Assembly (NCBI RefSeq): GCF_019703515.2 | Contig: NC_059388.1 | Coordinates: 2,493,501-2,557,500 of the forward strand | Source of the DNA: Myxocyprinus asiaticus | Taxonomy: Eukaryota; Chordata; Actinopteri; Cypriniformes; Catostomidae | Direction: 5' to 3' | DNA: 64,000 nucleotides | Part shown: positions 46,351 to 59,190 of the stretch, piece by piece | How the letters are laid out: every line of letters starts with the position of its first letter | Position numbering within the stretch: the first letter of the stretch is position 1 | The notes under the pieces: model-generated | The model's database searches: none | What the model was told of the DNA's origin: nothing | What the model saw: only the letters and a program-made list of their open reading frames with translations | Program-made: the position numbers and the translations under genes

Positions 46351-48660
46351 CAATGATAGAAAATGATAGCACTATGATGTGTAACCAGTGTCGGCGCCAA
46401 GATGAATTACATAGGGGTGCATTTGAAATTTCACATTCACTTTACCCTAACTGTACTGAGACACGACTAAAATTAGTTGTGTTCATTCGTCTCTGTCTAA
46501 AGGACAAAATGACCAGTATGACCCTAAAAACACACCAAACCCCGCTAGAAAATGTAACTAAATTAAGCACAATATCGTTTAAGAATCAGATACATAGAAA
46601 TACACTGGGCAGAGGTGGAGGCTGATATGCAAATATTAACTATGCGTTTTAATCTTTCCCATCACCAACCCTACACTTGTCAACATAGCAAGAAGAGTAG
46701 ATCAAATAAGAGTGCATCTACAGACTGACCAATTTAAAAATTAATGGAGGACCCCATTCCAGCTTACATCAACTGACTAAAGAGAAACTCCATCCGCCGC
46801 TCCTTTAATGAACATTATATATTTCCTACACTGTTTCACTTGTGAGATTCTTCATTAATTTGGATTTCATTTATATTTGGCTAAACAAGCGCATGTAAAG
46901 AGTTATCACTCCTTTTTCTCTGTTTTAATTCGACTGAAAACTGTTTACAAGAATAGTCTATGAGAATGCTGCAAATGATCTCCGATCATCTCATGAGGTG
47001 CTGTGAGTTTAGTTTGCTTTATTTCCACGGAGCAGTTTACTCTTACACATTGTGAACGCAACTCTGCAGGTTCAGTAATATATACAGGTATCTTTGTATT
47101 AAAGAAACAAAGACGAAAGTGATTAAATCATAAAGTAATACAAGACACGTTCACCTTGAACCTAAAATTGAGTTCTATTTTATTTTCTTTAGGCAGCATT
47201 ATTTTGGGAACACAAGGGAATTTATTAGGTAATTTATTTATTATGATGATTATTATAATTATTAATAATTATAATTGTTCTTAATTTGTAGGCTATTCGT
47301 AATTTTTCACCTGTTGTCGTTGACGGATGCTTGCGTGATAGCAAATGGGGCCGTTGGAGATGGTAAATGTTTGGATTTGGGGAGGTGGTAATAAAAGATT
47401 TTTTAATCACTTCGTTATTTTGATTTCTTTTTTCATTTCATTTAAAGTGCAATTTGAATTTAGAAATGTTTTTACATTTTTCATGTTTCAATAAATTAAT
47501 TACATTTTTAAAGCAAAATCAATAAAGCAAAAATATTCACCAACCCTTGGCAGGGGGGTTGACCATATATTCGAATATTTTTTATATATCGCCCAGCCCA
47601 AAAGGGAAGTTACATTTTTCATGAACAATTGTAAAATCAAGTAATTTTATGGAGACCCGCACAAACACGTGTACTCAATTCCATATTGCAACATGTTACC
47701 TATTAATTTTAGCAAATTTGTTGTTGTGTTTTTGAGTAGTCTATGGGCAATATAAACATTTTATTTATTGAAAAATTTTGTTTTTGAAAATAGTAAATTA
47801 TTTTTTTGTGCTATGGCCCTTTCGAAAAAATGCATCAACCAAAAAAAAAAGAAAAAAAAGGCTCCTCAGTGAAAAAAGGTTCCTGACCCCTGCCGTATAG
47901 GATATTTGTTTAATTAAATCTCAGCCTTTGTGGTTTAATCATCACACTAGGACATATCACAATTTTAATTTGATTAATTGTGCATTTACACATTCATTTG
48001 ATCCCAAAATGTGAAATACGTGACATTCCGCATTTAATAGTTAATTCTGTTTTTATGACTGGATTCTGCGATTCCGTCCGCGTTTTCCGCATCGCAGAAT
48101 TTATAGGGCCCAGCCAATGCTGATGCGTCCTTTGAAAATCCATTTTGATTTGTAAGTTTACGGAGTGGAACTTTGATGCTGTCAGTCACCTCTGACTTTT
48201 GTGTGATTAAAACTCGCCCAGCCTACCGCCTATGAAAGAAAAATAAATAAAATACATGCTTTCATATTATATGTATCATAATTCAGCACATTAGTAGTTA
48301 AATTGAGCATAACAACTGTTAATGTAACACTTTAGTTGTTATGTTAATTTTGAATACATTTATGTGGAGGTTCAGCTTTCCTTGACTTCCCTGATGGACT
48401 GCCAGTGCATAAAATACAATACATTACTACAGTTATCACATGACTGCCTGTTGGAACTCTGTGTGAATGTCGCAAATGATTGAGAAAAGTTACAATCCAG
48501 GAGCAGAAAAGAGAACTAAATGGTCCCAAAGGTGCTGCATGTGTCACATGTCTGCAAAGGGAGTGCCCGACCTGTGCAGCCCTAGAGAATGTTGCTTCCC
48601 TGTGCCCATAGTGCCAACCATGTGTGCAAGTGTAGGCAACTGTTAGTATTTAAAAAAAAA
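46351..48660. other. Repeat-derived sequence, several isolated transposon ends
   Basis: I see probable hAT-type ends at 46,388 ('cagtgtcggcgcca'), 47,596 ('atatatcgcccagccc'), 47,893 ('ggttcctgacccctgc') and 48,108 ('gaatttatagggccc'), none with a clear partner. No host gene is recognised. Confidence 0.35.
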
Positions 48661-48663
48661 AAG

Positions 48664-48998
48664 TGTTTTGGAGAGTCACGTGACGGCATGCAAGGAGCGG
48701 ACATGTAAATGGCGAGCTCTGCACACTTTGCTACTTTTTAATTATATTCGATACACCCTGCTACATATCTGTTCTTTGAAGTCAACATGGCAAAGAACTC
48801 AAAATCCTCGGGCTCTGGAGATATTAAAAGACACTTAACGTGCTCAAGCTGGTGCCTCGGACTGGTCCGCAGACCAGGGACTCGGTTTGGATGGTGCGGC
48901 GGGAGAAATCCAGCAGCAACTGGTGAGCATGTCTGTAATGCTGATGAAAGTTGTTGCTGATTTAAGAGGATCTTGCTGTAATACGTCGATCGATTACA
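48664..48998 (+). pseudogene. 5' fragment of an L1-type LINE (5' UTR and ORF1 start)
   Basis: ATG at 48,787 opens 'MAKNSKSSGSGDIKRHL'. After a frameshift comes 'DGAAGEIQQQLVSMSVMLMK', resembling the start of the coiled coil of fish L1-type ORF1 proteins. The copy stops abruptly at 48,998, where Tc1 sequence begins. Confidence 0.55.
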
Positions 48999-49581
48999 GA
49001 CGCCTCACATGTCCTCAGCTGACAGCTTCATTGAATTCTACCCGCTCAACACCAGTTTCATGTACAACAGTAAAGAGAAGACTCAGGGGTGCAGGACTTA
49101 TGGGAAGAATTGCAAAGAAAAAGGCACTTTTGAAACAGAAAAACAAAAAGAAAAGGAAACAGACATTGGACAACAGATAATTGGAAAAGAGTGTTATGGA
49201 TCTTAACCCCATTGAGCTTTTGTGGGATCAGCTAGACTGTAAGGTGCGTGAGAAGTGCCTGACAAGACAGTCACATCTATGGCAAGTGCTACAGGAAGTG
49301 TGGGGTGAAATGTCACCTGAGTATCTGGACAAACTGACAGCTAGAATAACAAGGATCTGCAAAGCTGTCATTGCTGCATGTGGAGGATTTTTTGATGAGA
49401 ACTCTTTGAAGCAGTTTAAGAAGTTCTGAAAATTTTTTTCAAATTGTAATAGTAATTTTCATGTTATTAATGCCCTGACTATACATTGTGATCAGTTGAA
49501 TGGCATTTTGGTGAATAAAAGCAACAATTTCATTCTATAAGAACAAAATCTCCACATTGTTCCAAACTTTTGGCCACCAGT
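48999..49581 (+). mobile_element. Tc1 deletion derivative, left part missing
   Basis: It is the same family as 13,429-14,639, starting at 'cgcctcacatgtcctcagc' and ending at the right inverted end 'caaacttttggccaccagtg'. The transposase remnant (48,999-49,429) has the same junction 'gtgttatggatcttaacccc', with the DDE core lost. A microsatellite replaces the expected flank. Confidence 0.85.
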
Positions 49582-49730
<149 letters not shown>

Positions 49731-50941
49731 CACTGCCTGGCCATAAGAAAGTCGCATACACTAATATTTCGCTGGACCACCTTTAGCTTTGATTACGGCA
49801 CGCAGTTGTCGTGGCATTGTTTCGACAACCTTACGCAACGTAACATTTATTTCCGTGCAGAGTTGCATTAATTTTTGGCGAGATCTCGTATTAATGACGG
49901 GAGAGTCAAACCACTCATTAAAGTCTTCTCCAGCACATTCCAAAGACATTCAATGGAGTTTAGGTCAGGACCCTTTGGTGGCCAATTCATGTGTGAAAAT
50001 GATTCCTAACGCTCCGTAAACCACTCTCACAATTTGAGCCTGATGAATATTGGCATTGTCGTCCTGGAATATGTCTGTGCCGTCAGGGAAGAAAAAATCC
50101 ATTGATGTGATAACCTAGTCATTCAGTACATTCAGGTAGTCAGCTGACTTCATTTTATTGCCATATAACATTGCTGAGCCAAAACCTGACCAATTGAAGC
50201 AACCCCAGATCATAACATTGCCTCCAGAGGCTTGTACAGTGGGCACTATGCATGACCCTTCTTAGCCTGACGCGCCCATCACTTTGGAATAGGGTAAATC
50301 TGGACTCATCAGACCACATGACCTTTTTCCATTGCTCAACAGTCCAATCTTTATGCTCCCTAACAAACTGAAGTAGATTTTTTTCCGATTAGCCTCACTA
50401 TCAAGTGGCATTCTTGTGGCCACACAGATGTTTAGTCCCAAGCCTGTAAGTTCTCGTCACATTGTGCATGTGGAAATGCTCTTACTTTCAGTATTAAACA
50501 CAGCCATGAGTTCTACTGTCGATTTTTTACTATGTGACTTCAAGCGTTTTAGTGATCTCCGATCACGATCATTCAAGATTTTTTTCCGACCACATTTCTT
50601 CTACGAAGCTGACCACTATCCTTCCAGGTTTTAATAATGCGTTGGACAGTTCTTAACCCAATTCCAATGATTTCAGCAATCTCCTTAGTTGTTTTGTTTG
50701 CTTGATGCAGGCCAATAATTTGCCCCTTCTGAAACACAGTAACATCTTTTCCACAACCACGAGATACGTCTTCCAACATGGTCGTTTAAGAAATGAGAAG
50801 CTACACTGCATCAGTTAGAGTTAACAGAATTGTTGCCAGCTGAAACTTATTAATCACTGGAAAAATGACCCAATCATAGGCTCTTAAGTACCTGCTTATT
50901 TAAATCCAAAAACGGCGACTTTTTTTTTTGGCCAGGCAGTG
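49731..50941 (-). mobile_element. Tc1-like transposon ('cactgcctggcca' family)
   Basis: The ends 'cactgcctggccataagaaa' and 'tttggccaggcagtg' are inverted, with TA on both sides (49,729-30 and 50,942-43). It is 1,211 bp, with the transposase on the minus strand. Confidence 0.9.
49755..50779 (-). pseudogene. Tc1 transposase, N-terminal frame intact then degraded
   Basis: ATG at 50,779 opens 69 codons with 'VFQKGQIIGLHQANKTTKEI' and 'RTVQRIIKTWKDSGQLRRRN', a helix-turn-helix DNA-binding region. After the stop at 50,573 the homologous part continues with frequent stops and shifts. The minus-strand reading around 50,300 corresponds to the 'WSDES' region. Confidence 0.75.
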
Positions 50942-51004
50942 TATATACATACATATACATTGCATACATATATTTACACATACACTTACACACATGCATA
51001 CGCA

Positions 51005-51835
51005 CAGTGTTTGGAGGGTTACTTTTGAAATGTATTCTACTACAGATTACAGAATACATGCTGTAAAATGTAATTTGTAAAGTAATCCGTTAGATTACTC
51101 AAGGTCAGTAATGTATTCTAAATACTTTGGATTACTTCAGCAATAGTAGATTTTTCACTTGTTTTGACTATAAAAACTCTGCCAGTACAGCAAGAAAAAA
51201 TGCACATGTTAAAAGTACATTATCTGAAAAACCGAAATATCTTATGCAGTGTTGTTTCTAAAACAAGATAAATCAAATTGATCTTGTTTTAAGGATTTTT
51301 ACAGGAAAACAATACAAAAATTATCAAGAATATGATTTTTGCCATAATATCAAAGGTCTTACTAGAAAAAAAGAAATTATGATCCAACGTGAATTTTCTT
51401 GATAAAAAATATGATCGTGCCTGGTAACGTGCATGTAAAATGGCTAGAAATAGCATTTTAGCTTAGCGTAAAGCTGACAATTTACACAAGATTTATTTCT
51501 ATTTCTTCTTCTCCAAACTTACTTCAAACGTACTTCTCTGTCTGCTCGTATGAATGTAACACATCATAAGAAAGTGTTTCACCGCTGTTCAAATGCACTT
51601 TGGATCGCATCATTTATATGTTTAAATGTTTTCCATCTGAAAGGACTAAATATTAAGTGAAACAAATGACAATAAAACGCAAAGTAATCTCTTCAGTAAT
51701 CAAAATACTTTTTAAATGTAACTGTATTCTAATTACCAATGATTTAAATTGTAACTGTAGTGGAATACAGTTACTTATATTTTGTATTTTAAATACGTAA
51801 TCCCGTTACATGTATTCCGTTACTCCCCAACCCTG
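51005..51835. mobile_element. Non-autonomous hAT element
   Basis: The ends 'cagtgtttggagggttac' and 'gttactccccaaccctg' are inverted. The flanking 8-mers catacgca and catatgca differ at one base. 'taatcc' and 'gtattc' motifs recur subterminally. No transposase is visible. Confidence 0.75.
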
Positions 51836-51885
51836 CATATGCACACATATATACATACATATATATAAGGAGATGGAAAGTTCAC

Positions 51886-51912
51886 TTTTTTTTTTTTTTT
51901 TTTTTTTTTTTT
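51886..51912. repeat. Poly-T run
   Basis: 27 T residues directly before the LINE 5' end. Confidence 0.95.
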
Positions 51913-52189
51913 ACAGAGAAAAAAACTTGGTACTCAAGATGGCGCTGAGTATGGCTGCTGCGCTGCAAGCTCCGAAACAACATTGTAGTTTTTTTGTTTG
52001 TTTTGTTTACAATTCTTATGTTTTTTGTCTTGGATGTTGTCTGCCTTATTGTCTATGACAGATAAACACTTTTGGAAATTGGTTCTGCAATTACAGGGGA
52101 AACAGAGCTGGCGTTCTCATCAGAGTAAGACATCGCGCAAATCGACCCCCGCTACCCAGTATTCTACTGGCACAACAAGCTCTGCGAGC

Positions 52190-54745
52190 TGAGAGTGCGG
52201 ATCTATTTCCAACGAGAGACGAGGGACTGCTGCATTACCTGCCTTACAGAAACTTGGATGTCTGCGGAGATTCCAGACACAAACCAAACCCTCGGGGTTC
52301 TCCATGCACCAAGCGGACAGAGCGAAAGACCTCTCAGGTAAAAGCAGAGGAGGTGGTGTATGTTTTATGATCAATAAATCCTGGTGTGGTCAGAGGAACG
52401 TACATTCTATCAAGTCTTTCTGCTCTCCTGATCTGGAATTTCTCATGATTCTGTGTCGACCATTCTGGCTACCGAGGGAATTCACAGCGGTCATTATCAC
52501 AGCTGTGTACATTCCCCCACAAGCCGACACAGACCGGGCACTCAAGGAACTGTACGGGATTATAAGCAAGCAGGAAACCGCGCACCCTGAGGCCGCATTC
52601 ATTGTGACTGGGGACTTTAACAAAGCCAATTTTAAATCAATTGCACCAAAATACCACCAACATATCAGTTTTAACACACGAGGGGACTGGGATTTGGACC
52701 ACTGCTACTCTCCCTTCCGTGATGGCTACAAATCCCTCCCCCGCCCACCATTAGGCAAATTGGACCACTCTTCCATTCTGCTTCTGCCCGCTTACAGGCA
52801 GAAACTGAAACAGTAAGCACCCACTCTCAGAATGATCCAGTGTTGGTCGGACCAATCAGACTCTATACTACAAGACTGTTTTGATCACACGGACTGGGAG
52901 ATGTTCCGGTCCTCCTCTGATGACGACATCGAGGTTTACGCTGATAGTAACACGTTTCATCAGAAAGTGAGTAGAGGATGTTGTTCTGTCCAAAACAATA
53001 CGGATCTACCCGAACCAGAAACCTTTGATTAATAGCAATGTTCGCGCGGACCTCCACTTTTAATTCCGGGAACGCGGAGGAGCATAAACAAGCCAGTTAT
53101 GCCCTCAAAAAATCTATCAGAGCAGCAAAACGCCAGTACAGGAACAAGATTGAAGGACAGTTTAACACCACCAACTCTAGAAGCATGTGGCAGGGAATTC
53201 ATATCATCATGGACTTTAAAGGGAATAAAAACTCTGCCGTGAACACCGCTGCCTCTCTCCCGGATGAGCTAAATACTTTTTATGCATGGTTCGAGGGAAA
53301 TAACACAGCCCTAGCAGAGAGAGCTCTCGTGGCCGAACCTACAGAGGTTAGTTCACTCTCCGTCTCTGTAGCGGATGTAACCCGATCCTTCCGACGGGTG
53401 AATATCCGTTAAGCCGCGGGTCCAGACGGAATTCCAGGCTGCGTCATCGGAGCTTGCACGAACCAACTGGCTGGTGTTTTTACGAACATTTTCAACCTTT
53501 CCCTCTCTTTGTCTGTAGTCCCCACATGCTTTAAAACATCCACCATTGTGCCTGTACCAAAGCATTCCAAAATCACTTACTTAAATGACTGGCGTCCTGT
53601 TGCTCTGACCCCCATCATCAGCAAATGCTTTGAGAGACTAATCAGAGATTACATCTGCTCTGTGCTGCCTCTCTCTCGAGACCCATTGCAGTTTGCTTAC
53701 CGCAACAACCGCTCCACTGATGATGCCATTGCATCTACAATACACACTGCTCTCTCCCACCTGGAAAAAAATGAACACTTATGTGAGAATGCTGTTTGTA
53801 GACTACAGCTCAGCATTCAACACCATAGTGCCCTCCAAGCTTGATGAGAAACTCCAGGCTCTGGGCTTAAGCAGCTCGCTGTGTAGCTGGATCCTGAACT
53901 TCCTGTCAAGCACACGCCAGGTGGTTAGAATGGGCAGTAACATCTCATCACTGACACTCAACACTGGAGCCCCACAGGGCTGTGTTCTCAGCCCACTCCT
54001 GTATTCCCTGTACACACATGACTGTGTGGCAACACATAGCTCCAATGCCATCATTAAGTTTGCTGATAATACGATGGTGGTAGGTCTGATCACTGACAAT
54101 GATGAAACAGCCTACAGAGAGGAGGTGCACATTCTGACACGCTGGTGTCAGGAGCACAGCCTCTCCCTCAACATCAGTAAGACAAAGGAGCTTGTTGTGG
54201 ACTTCAGGAGAAGAGAAAGAGAACAAAGCCCCATCAACATCAATGGAGCAACAGTGGAGAGAGTCAGCAGCTTCAAGTTCCTGGGTGTCCACATCACTGA
54301 GGAACTCACATGGTCCATCCACACTGAGACTGTTGTGAAGAAGGCTCATCAGCGCCTCTTCTTCCCGAGATGGCTGAGGAAGTTTGGAATGAACCACCAC
54401 ATCCTCATACGGTTCTACACCAGCACTGTAGAGAGCATCCTGACTGGCTGCATCTCCGCCCGGTACGGCAATAGCACCGCCCACAACCGCAAAGCCCTGC
54501 AAAAGGTGGTGCGAACTGCCAGACACATCATCGGAGGTGAGCATCCCTCCCTCCAGGACATATACACATGGCGGTGAGTGAAAAAAGCTCAGAGGATCAT
54601 CAGAGACTCCAGCCACCCGAGCCATGGGCTGCTCTCACTGCTACCATCAGGCAGGCAGTATCGCAGCATCAGGACCCGCACCAGCCGACTTCATGACAGC
54701 TTCTTCCCCCAAGCAATCAGACTTTTGAACTCTTGATCTCTCATG
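52190..54745 (+). pseudogene. LINE polyprotein: endonuclease and reverse transcriptase, inactivated
   Basis: The endonuclease part (52,304-52,816) shows 'RGGGVCFMINKSWC', 'VYIPPQAD', 'VTGDFNKANF' and 'LGKLDHSSI', the AP-endonuclease pattern. The RT part shows 'NIR-stop-AAGPDGIPG' (53,410), '[20 protein letters not shown]', '[17 protein letters not shown]', '[20 protein letters not shown]' and '[11 protein letters not shown]'. The last is the catalytic FADD motif with the second Asp changed to Asn. Lesions: TAA at 52,814, frameshift near 53,035, TAA at 53,410, frameshift in an A-run near 53,768 and TGA at 54,575. The final 'QAIRLLNS' is reached at 54,735. Confidence 0.85.
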
Positions 54746-54899
54746 ATCAATATACATCAGCACTGCACTTTATTAATCTTATTATCTCACACTGGACTGT
54801 CATAAATTATATTCTCTTAACAACACACTGGCAACTGACTATCAACCGACAGCCTGAATGTCAATACAGTACAATACAACCTACTGTACATTTTATATA

Positions 54900-54902
<3 letters not shown>

Positions 54903-54958
<56 letters not shown>
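54903..54958. repeat. (TA)28 microsatellite
   Basis: Uninterrupted TA run inside the LINE 3' UTR. Confidence 0.95.
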
Positions 54959-54963
<5 letters not shown>

Positions 54964-55260
54964 TATTTTTTATTGTATAATGTGTATTCTATATTGTGTG
55001 TATTGTATAATGTACATTGTATGTTATTATTGTATATTGTGTTGTGTGTAATTATGTGTATATCAGATTTTAAATTGTGTTGTGTAAATTTGATGTTTAT
55101 TGTAAATTGGTATATGTCTCATCACTGTCACGACTGCTATGTTGCTTGGAACTGCACCCAAGAATTTCACACACTATTGCACTTGTGTATATGGTTGTGT
55201 GACAATAAAAGTGATTTGTGATTTGATTTGATGTATTCAGTCCATCTTGACCAATAGTGT

Positions 55261-57235
55261 CCCCTTTTTTTTTTTTAAATCATAACTTGTATAAAATCTT
55301 GGATAGCTGGCATCTTAGAATGTAACAATTTCTTTGTAATTTTCTTTTAATTTTTTTTTTTTTTTTATGCTGCTAACATTAAATAAATATCATTGAGCCA
55401 CTGACACAACATTTGGGGGTATTTAACCCAGATAAAATACCTGAAATTGATCTGAAACAGTAAAATGTAATACTCCTATAACTTTATGAACATTTCGCCA
55501 AACAATTTGATTTCAATACAACTCTTCTTGCAAAAAAATTCCCTCCAGCTCTGAGAAGTTGTCTGCCATGGAATCATACACATATTTTCCCCACTCTGCA
55601 TCTGTCAAAACAAAATTTCCTTCCGACTCCCATCTTTCTTTTATATATTATGAGTTTGAAAATCTTGCAGCTCACAATTACTCACAATTGTGCAATAAGC
55701 AGAGAATCCCTTAGTAGCCCATATCTTAAATCTATTATCTAATACATTTGGAGTAAATTCAGAATCATACGAACCCCATCTTAATTTTTCTTCTGTTTGT
55801 ATGTTTTTACCACTTCAACCCACACTTTATAGGATAAATTAATTCATGGATTATACTCATCTGACAGATAAACTCGTGAATTATAACTTTTTACCTGCTA
55901 TCATTGCTTGAATTTGAATATTATCAGTTAATGAGAGCTTTTTCTTTCCATTGTGTAATGTACTTATTGTTACACCAGCATAAAAGGTGTCTTAACTGTG
56001 CAGCATTAAAGTAATCCTTAAAAGCAAGGCAAAGCCATTGCTCCTTTGTTCTTTTGCAATTGAAGTGATTTATACCTAATCCTAGGTTTTTTACCCTGCC
56101 ACAGATACTGTAAAATAAGTCTATCCCATTCAACAAATTATTTTTAGAGATCTCAACAGGTAGTGCCTGAAACTAATAAAAAAATATATTAATATTAATA
56201 TAGGTAATATATTCATTTTTGCTGATTCAATTCTTGAACCTAGACTTAAGAGGAATTATATTGCATCATAATTAATAGACCTAAGGATTTTTTCATTTTT
56301 ACATAAATGCACCCAAAGATATTTTATTGATTCTGTATTCCAATCAAAATTATATTAATTTTTAATATGTATTGGTGGATTGTAACTGTGAACCAACAAC
56401 TGAGTTTGTTTATATTTAATTTATAATCTGAATATTAGGCTATTTTCAGACCAAAGGTCTGAAAAAACATTAACACAGGAAGGGAGTATGAAAGCAAAAA
56501 GGGCAATTTTATGTTCTGACTTAATTCCTTTAATGTGGTTGTTTTGTTTAATTGATTGACAAAGTGGTTCAATATATAAAGCAAAAAGAAGTGGTGTTCG
56601 CTCAAGAGTAAAGGCTTTTGATATACTCCCATTTACCTTTAGTCTTGCATATGGCTTATTATATAAACATTTTATTGCAACTATACCCTCCTCTCAAAAA
56701 CACATTGTCTGAGAACATGAAATATTTCCAATTTACCACATCAAAAGCCTTTTCAGCATCTACACTTAAAATAACCCCTTCAGTACTGTGTTCCTGTATA
56801 TGCCTCATAATATGTAATGTCCACCTTATGTTGTCCTGAGTCTGTCTTTCTTCAATAAAGCCAGTTTAGTCATATGAAATAATTTTGGGCAGTACAATTT
56901 ATATTCTTCGTGCTATAATAGCTGCATATAATTTATAATCTACATTGAGCACTGATATTGGTCTATATGATGTACATTCAAGTGTATCTTCCTCCTCTGG
57001 AATTACAGAAATAATAGCTTCTTGCCATGTATGTGGAATCTCCCTTTTTTCAGTGCCTAATTACATACAGAAAGCAAAATTGGTGTTAGTTGTTTTTTTA
57101 TATACCTTATACCATTCTGCAGTAAAACCATCTACACCTGGAGACTTATTAACTTTAAAGTCTGCATGTAATCAAAATTTACCCTATTTACTTTGTTAGC
57201 GCACATTACTAGTCTTGTGGTGAACAATTCATCTG
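55261..57235 (-). pseudogene. L1-type LINE ORF2 fragment
   Basis: On the minus strand the RT motifs appear in order: 'NKSPGVDGFTAEWYK' near 57,140, 'ECTSYRPISVLNVDYKLYAA' near 56,960, 'SVDAEKAFDVVNWKYF' near 56,750 and later 'AAQLRHLLCWCNNKYITQWK' near 55,960. Stops and shifts are frequent. It is 5'-truncated near 57,235, and a T-run at 55,265-55,276 may be the inverted poly-A. Confidence 0.75.
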
Positions 57236-57434
57236 TGCAAGTTAATTCACAGAAAAAAACAATTTCTCTTCGTAATCTTCAATCAAAATCTGAACATTAG
57301 CTTTGCCTCTGGAATGACATTCCCCCTCTGATAACGTCAGTTTGACGGATAGAACATCCTTTAACCACTCCCCTCCAACCACCAGTCTGCGTTGAGCTTT
57401 GACAGCGAGTAAAATAGACGCATAAAAAACAGAG

Positions 57435-57701
57435 ATGGCAAGGAGGTGCGTTTTAGGTTGTGGCTCTCTCAAAACCCTTTTCCCAGTCCCCCAAATACCA
57501 TGGTTGCGGGCCCGATGGCTTGATTTTTTGCATTTCAAAGAAGGAGGGATATCAGTGAGGTCACGGTTGTGTTCAAAGCATTTCACCTGTGAACACTTCA
57601 AAAATTGGACAGGACATGAAATGGGGTTTGTGAAATATCTGTCCTTAACGGATACGGCTGTCCCGTCAGTGTACACCGTTGGTACCTCACAAAGTTTGAC
57701 G
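57435..57701 (+). CDS. THAP-domain exon (start codon to first donor)
   Basis: ATG at 57,435 opens 89 codons ending exactly at a consensus donor (ACG|gtaagt). The protein begins 'MARRCVLGCGSLKTLFPVP', with C5-C9, C46 and H49 in 'CSKHF', a Trp at 28 in 'RARW' and the terminal 'AVPSVY' motif at 75-80. These are the C2CH zinc ligands and AVPTIF-type box of THAP domains, which bind DNA and also occur in P-element-type transposases. The frame is intact. I could not find downstream exons on the plus strand within the window, so it may be a first exon of a gene running off to the right, an isolated exon, or part of a decayed element. Confidence 0.75.
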
Positions 57702-57916
57702 GTAAGTAAAACTAGCTAGCAAGCTTGTCAGAAACGGTTTTCATCGCTAGCTGCGTTATCTGCCAGCTATATATTTAGACATAGTTTTAAGCTATTGTTC
57801 TAAGCAATGCACTCTATTTAAAACCTTGCCAAAACGCAGTAATTAAACACCAGTTGACGTAATAAAGGTTGCAGCAGTAATAGAAAATAACAATTAGTTT
57901 CGAAAAATGTGCGTTA

Positions 57917-58208
57917 TCATTGGGAGACATCGAGATGCTCTCGGGAGTGAACTTGCTCCTGAGTCTCAATATCCAGGTCACCGCTAGTACTCTCAGCAGG
58001 TAATGGCTCAAACATATAAGGCCTGATTCCCACGATAAAATTATCCTCTGTGTGCTCCTGCTCCTCGTCCTCCTCAGCCTACTGCAAACAAACTTCTTCC
58101 CCATCGAAAGCGATTTTTGGCGGCGTGTGAGGCGGCAAGTAGTCCTCCACAACTGACTGTAAAATTGCTTCAGATCTGCCTCCATTTCTGTATGGAACGC
58201 CTACATTT
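57917..58208 (-). pseudogene. Acidic exon fragment, broken by one stop
   Basis: On the minus strand, after an acceptor-like 'gaattgactggatttag', the frame reads 'NVGVPYRNGGRSEAILQSVV', 'EDYLPPHTPPKIAFDGEEVC', then TAG at 58,079-58,081, then 'AEEDEEQEHTEDNFIVGIRP' and 'YMFEPLPAESTSGDLDIETQ', ending at TGA 57,917. The 'IRPYMFEP' stretch resembles sequences I associate with fish genes annotated as P2X7-like or transposon-derived, from memory only. A second acceptor-like 'tttgtttgcag' sits exactly before the TAG, so the stop could be an exon edge. Confidence 0.5.
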
Positions 58209-58667
58209 CTAAATCCAGTCAATTCCCAGTGGATAACATCAAGCTCCGCCCTTTATTTTTTCTCATTCAATATTCCGTTTCACTTGGAAATACGTCACGA
58301 TACCGAAGTCGGTTGCACCTTCCGTTACATGCGGACTTTAAGATTCGATATAGCTGAATGAAATTCCTGCATAGATATTTCTGACCTAAGCTTATTGTTT
58401 TGATCTATACTAATAGATGGGAGTATTTAAAGAATGCAAAAAATAATCTATTAAATTATCATCTTGGTCATGTGGTTTAGAAGTTTTTTTATAATAATTT
58501 TCAAATATTTTCAGAATATATTGCAGCTTACAATTAATATTTTTTATTTTAGGGTCTTAATTTATAAATTGTACTATCTGCTTCTTGTTTCTTTATATTT
58601 CTTGCTAAGACTTTCATATACTTCCCACCTCATAATATTTATAATTTGTAAACTTAACTTAAAATTA

Positions 58668-59190
58668 CAGTCATTAACTCAACAGGAAGTCAGCCATTTT
58701 GGATTTAATGTGATTGTTTTTTATTGCAGGCCCTGAACTACTGAATACTCCAAGGGGATTCATGTCATTGTCACTAAATTTAGGTAGCATTATGCCAAGA
58801 CATTGAAGATGCTAAATTGTGAACAGATTTGGGATATATCAAACTGTTGCCATGGCAAGGAAATAAATTAAGGGCAAAAATGGGAAACAGGAAATGATTC
58901 ATATCTTCTGTGTGCATTGTTTGATCAAATTTGATCTGTATGTTTGGTCTTGGAGACTGATCGCATGGAAGTCACTATTGTGGGTCACAGTCATAGCGCC
59001 ACCAACTGGTAGCAGGATGTGTGGCACTCACAACAGACTTTGAAATAATCCTTTTACATTTACCCAAATCACTTCAAAATTGTTTAGAGGAATGTCAGAA
59101 CACTGCTGATTAAAATATTTTGACGAGATTCAAGATGTTAAATAGTGTTGCAATGGCAAATATTATTCTTTTCTTTGTATATTCTGGCAC
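58668..59190. repeat. Duplicated 0.5-kb unit, copy 1
   Basis: It shares with 59,835-60,330, in the same order, 'aacaggaagtcagccatttt', 'attatgccaagacattgaag', 'aaataaattaagggcaaa' and 'atagcgccaccaactgg'. No coding frame is conserved between the copies. Confidence 0.85.

Larger units (their letters stand above)
51913..55232 (+). mobile_element. Near full-length Rex1/L2-type LINE
   Basis: It spans 3.3 kb from a 5' region with 'caagatggcgctgag' to a 3' end 'gtgacaataaaagtgatttg' followed by short 'atttg' repeats, the tail type of CR1/L2/Rex1 LINEs. Endonuclease and reverse transcriptase regions are both present in order but broken. A (TA)28 tract expands its 3' UTR. Confidence 0.85.

Noticed and set aside
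57242..57676. 144-codon minus-strand frame
   Set aside because: It is antisense to the THAP exon, whose C2CH pattern, ATG and donor fit the plus strand.
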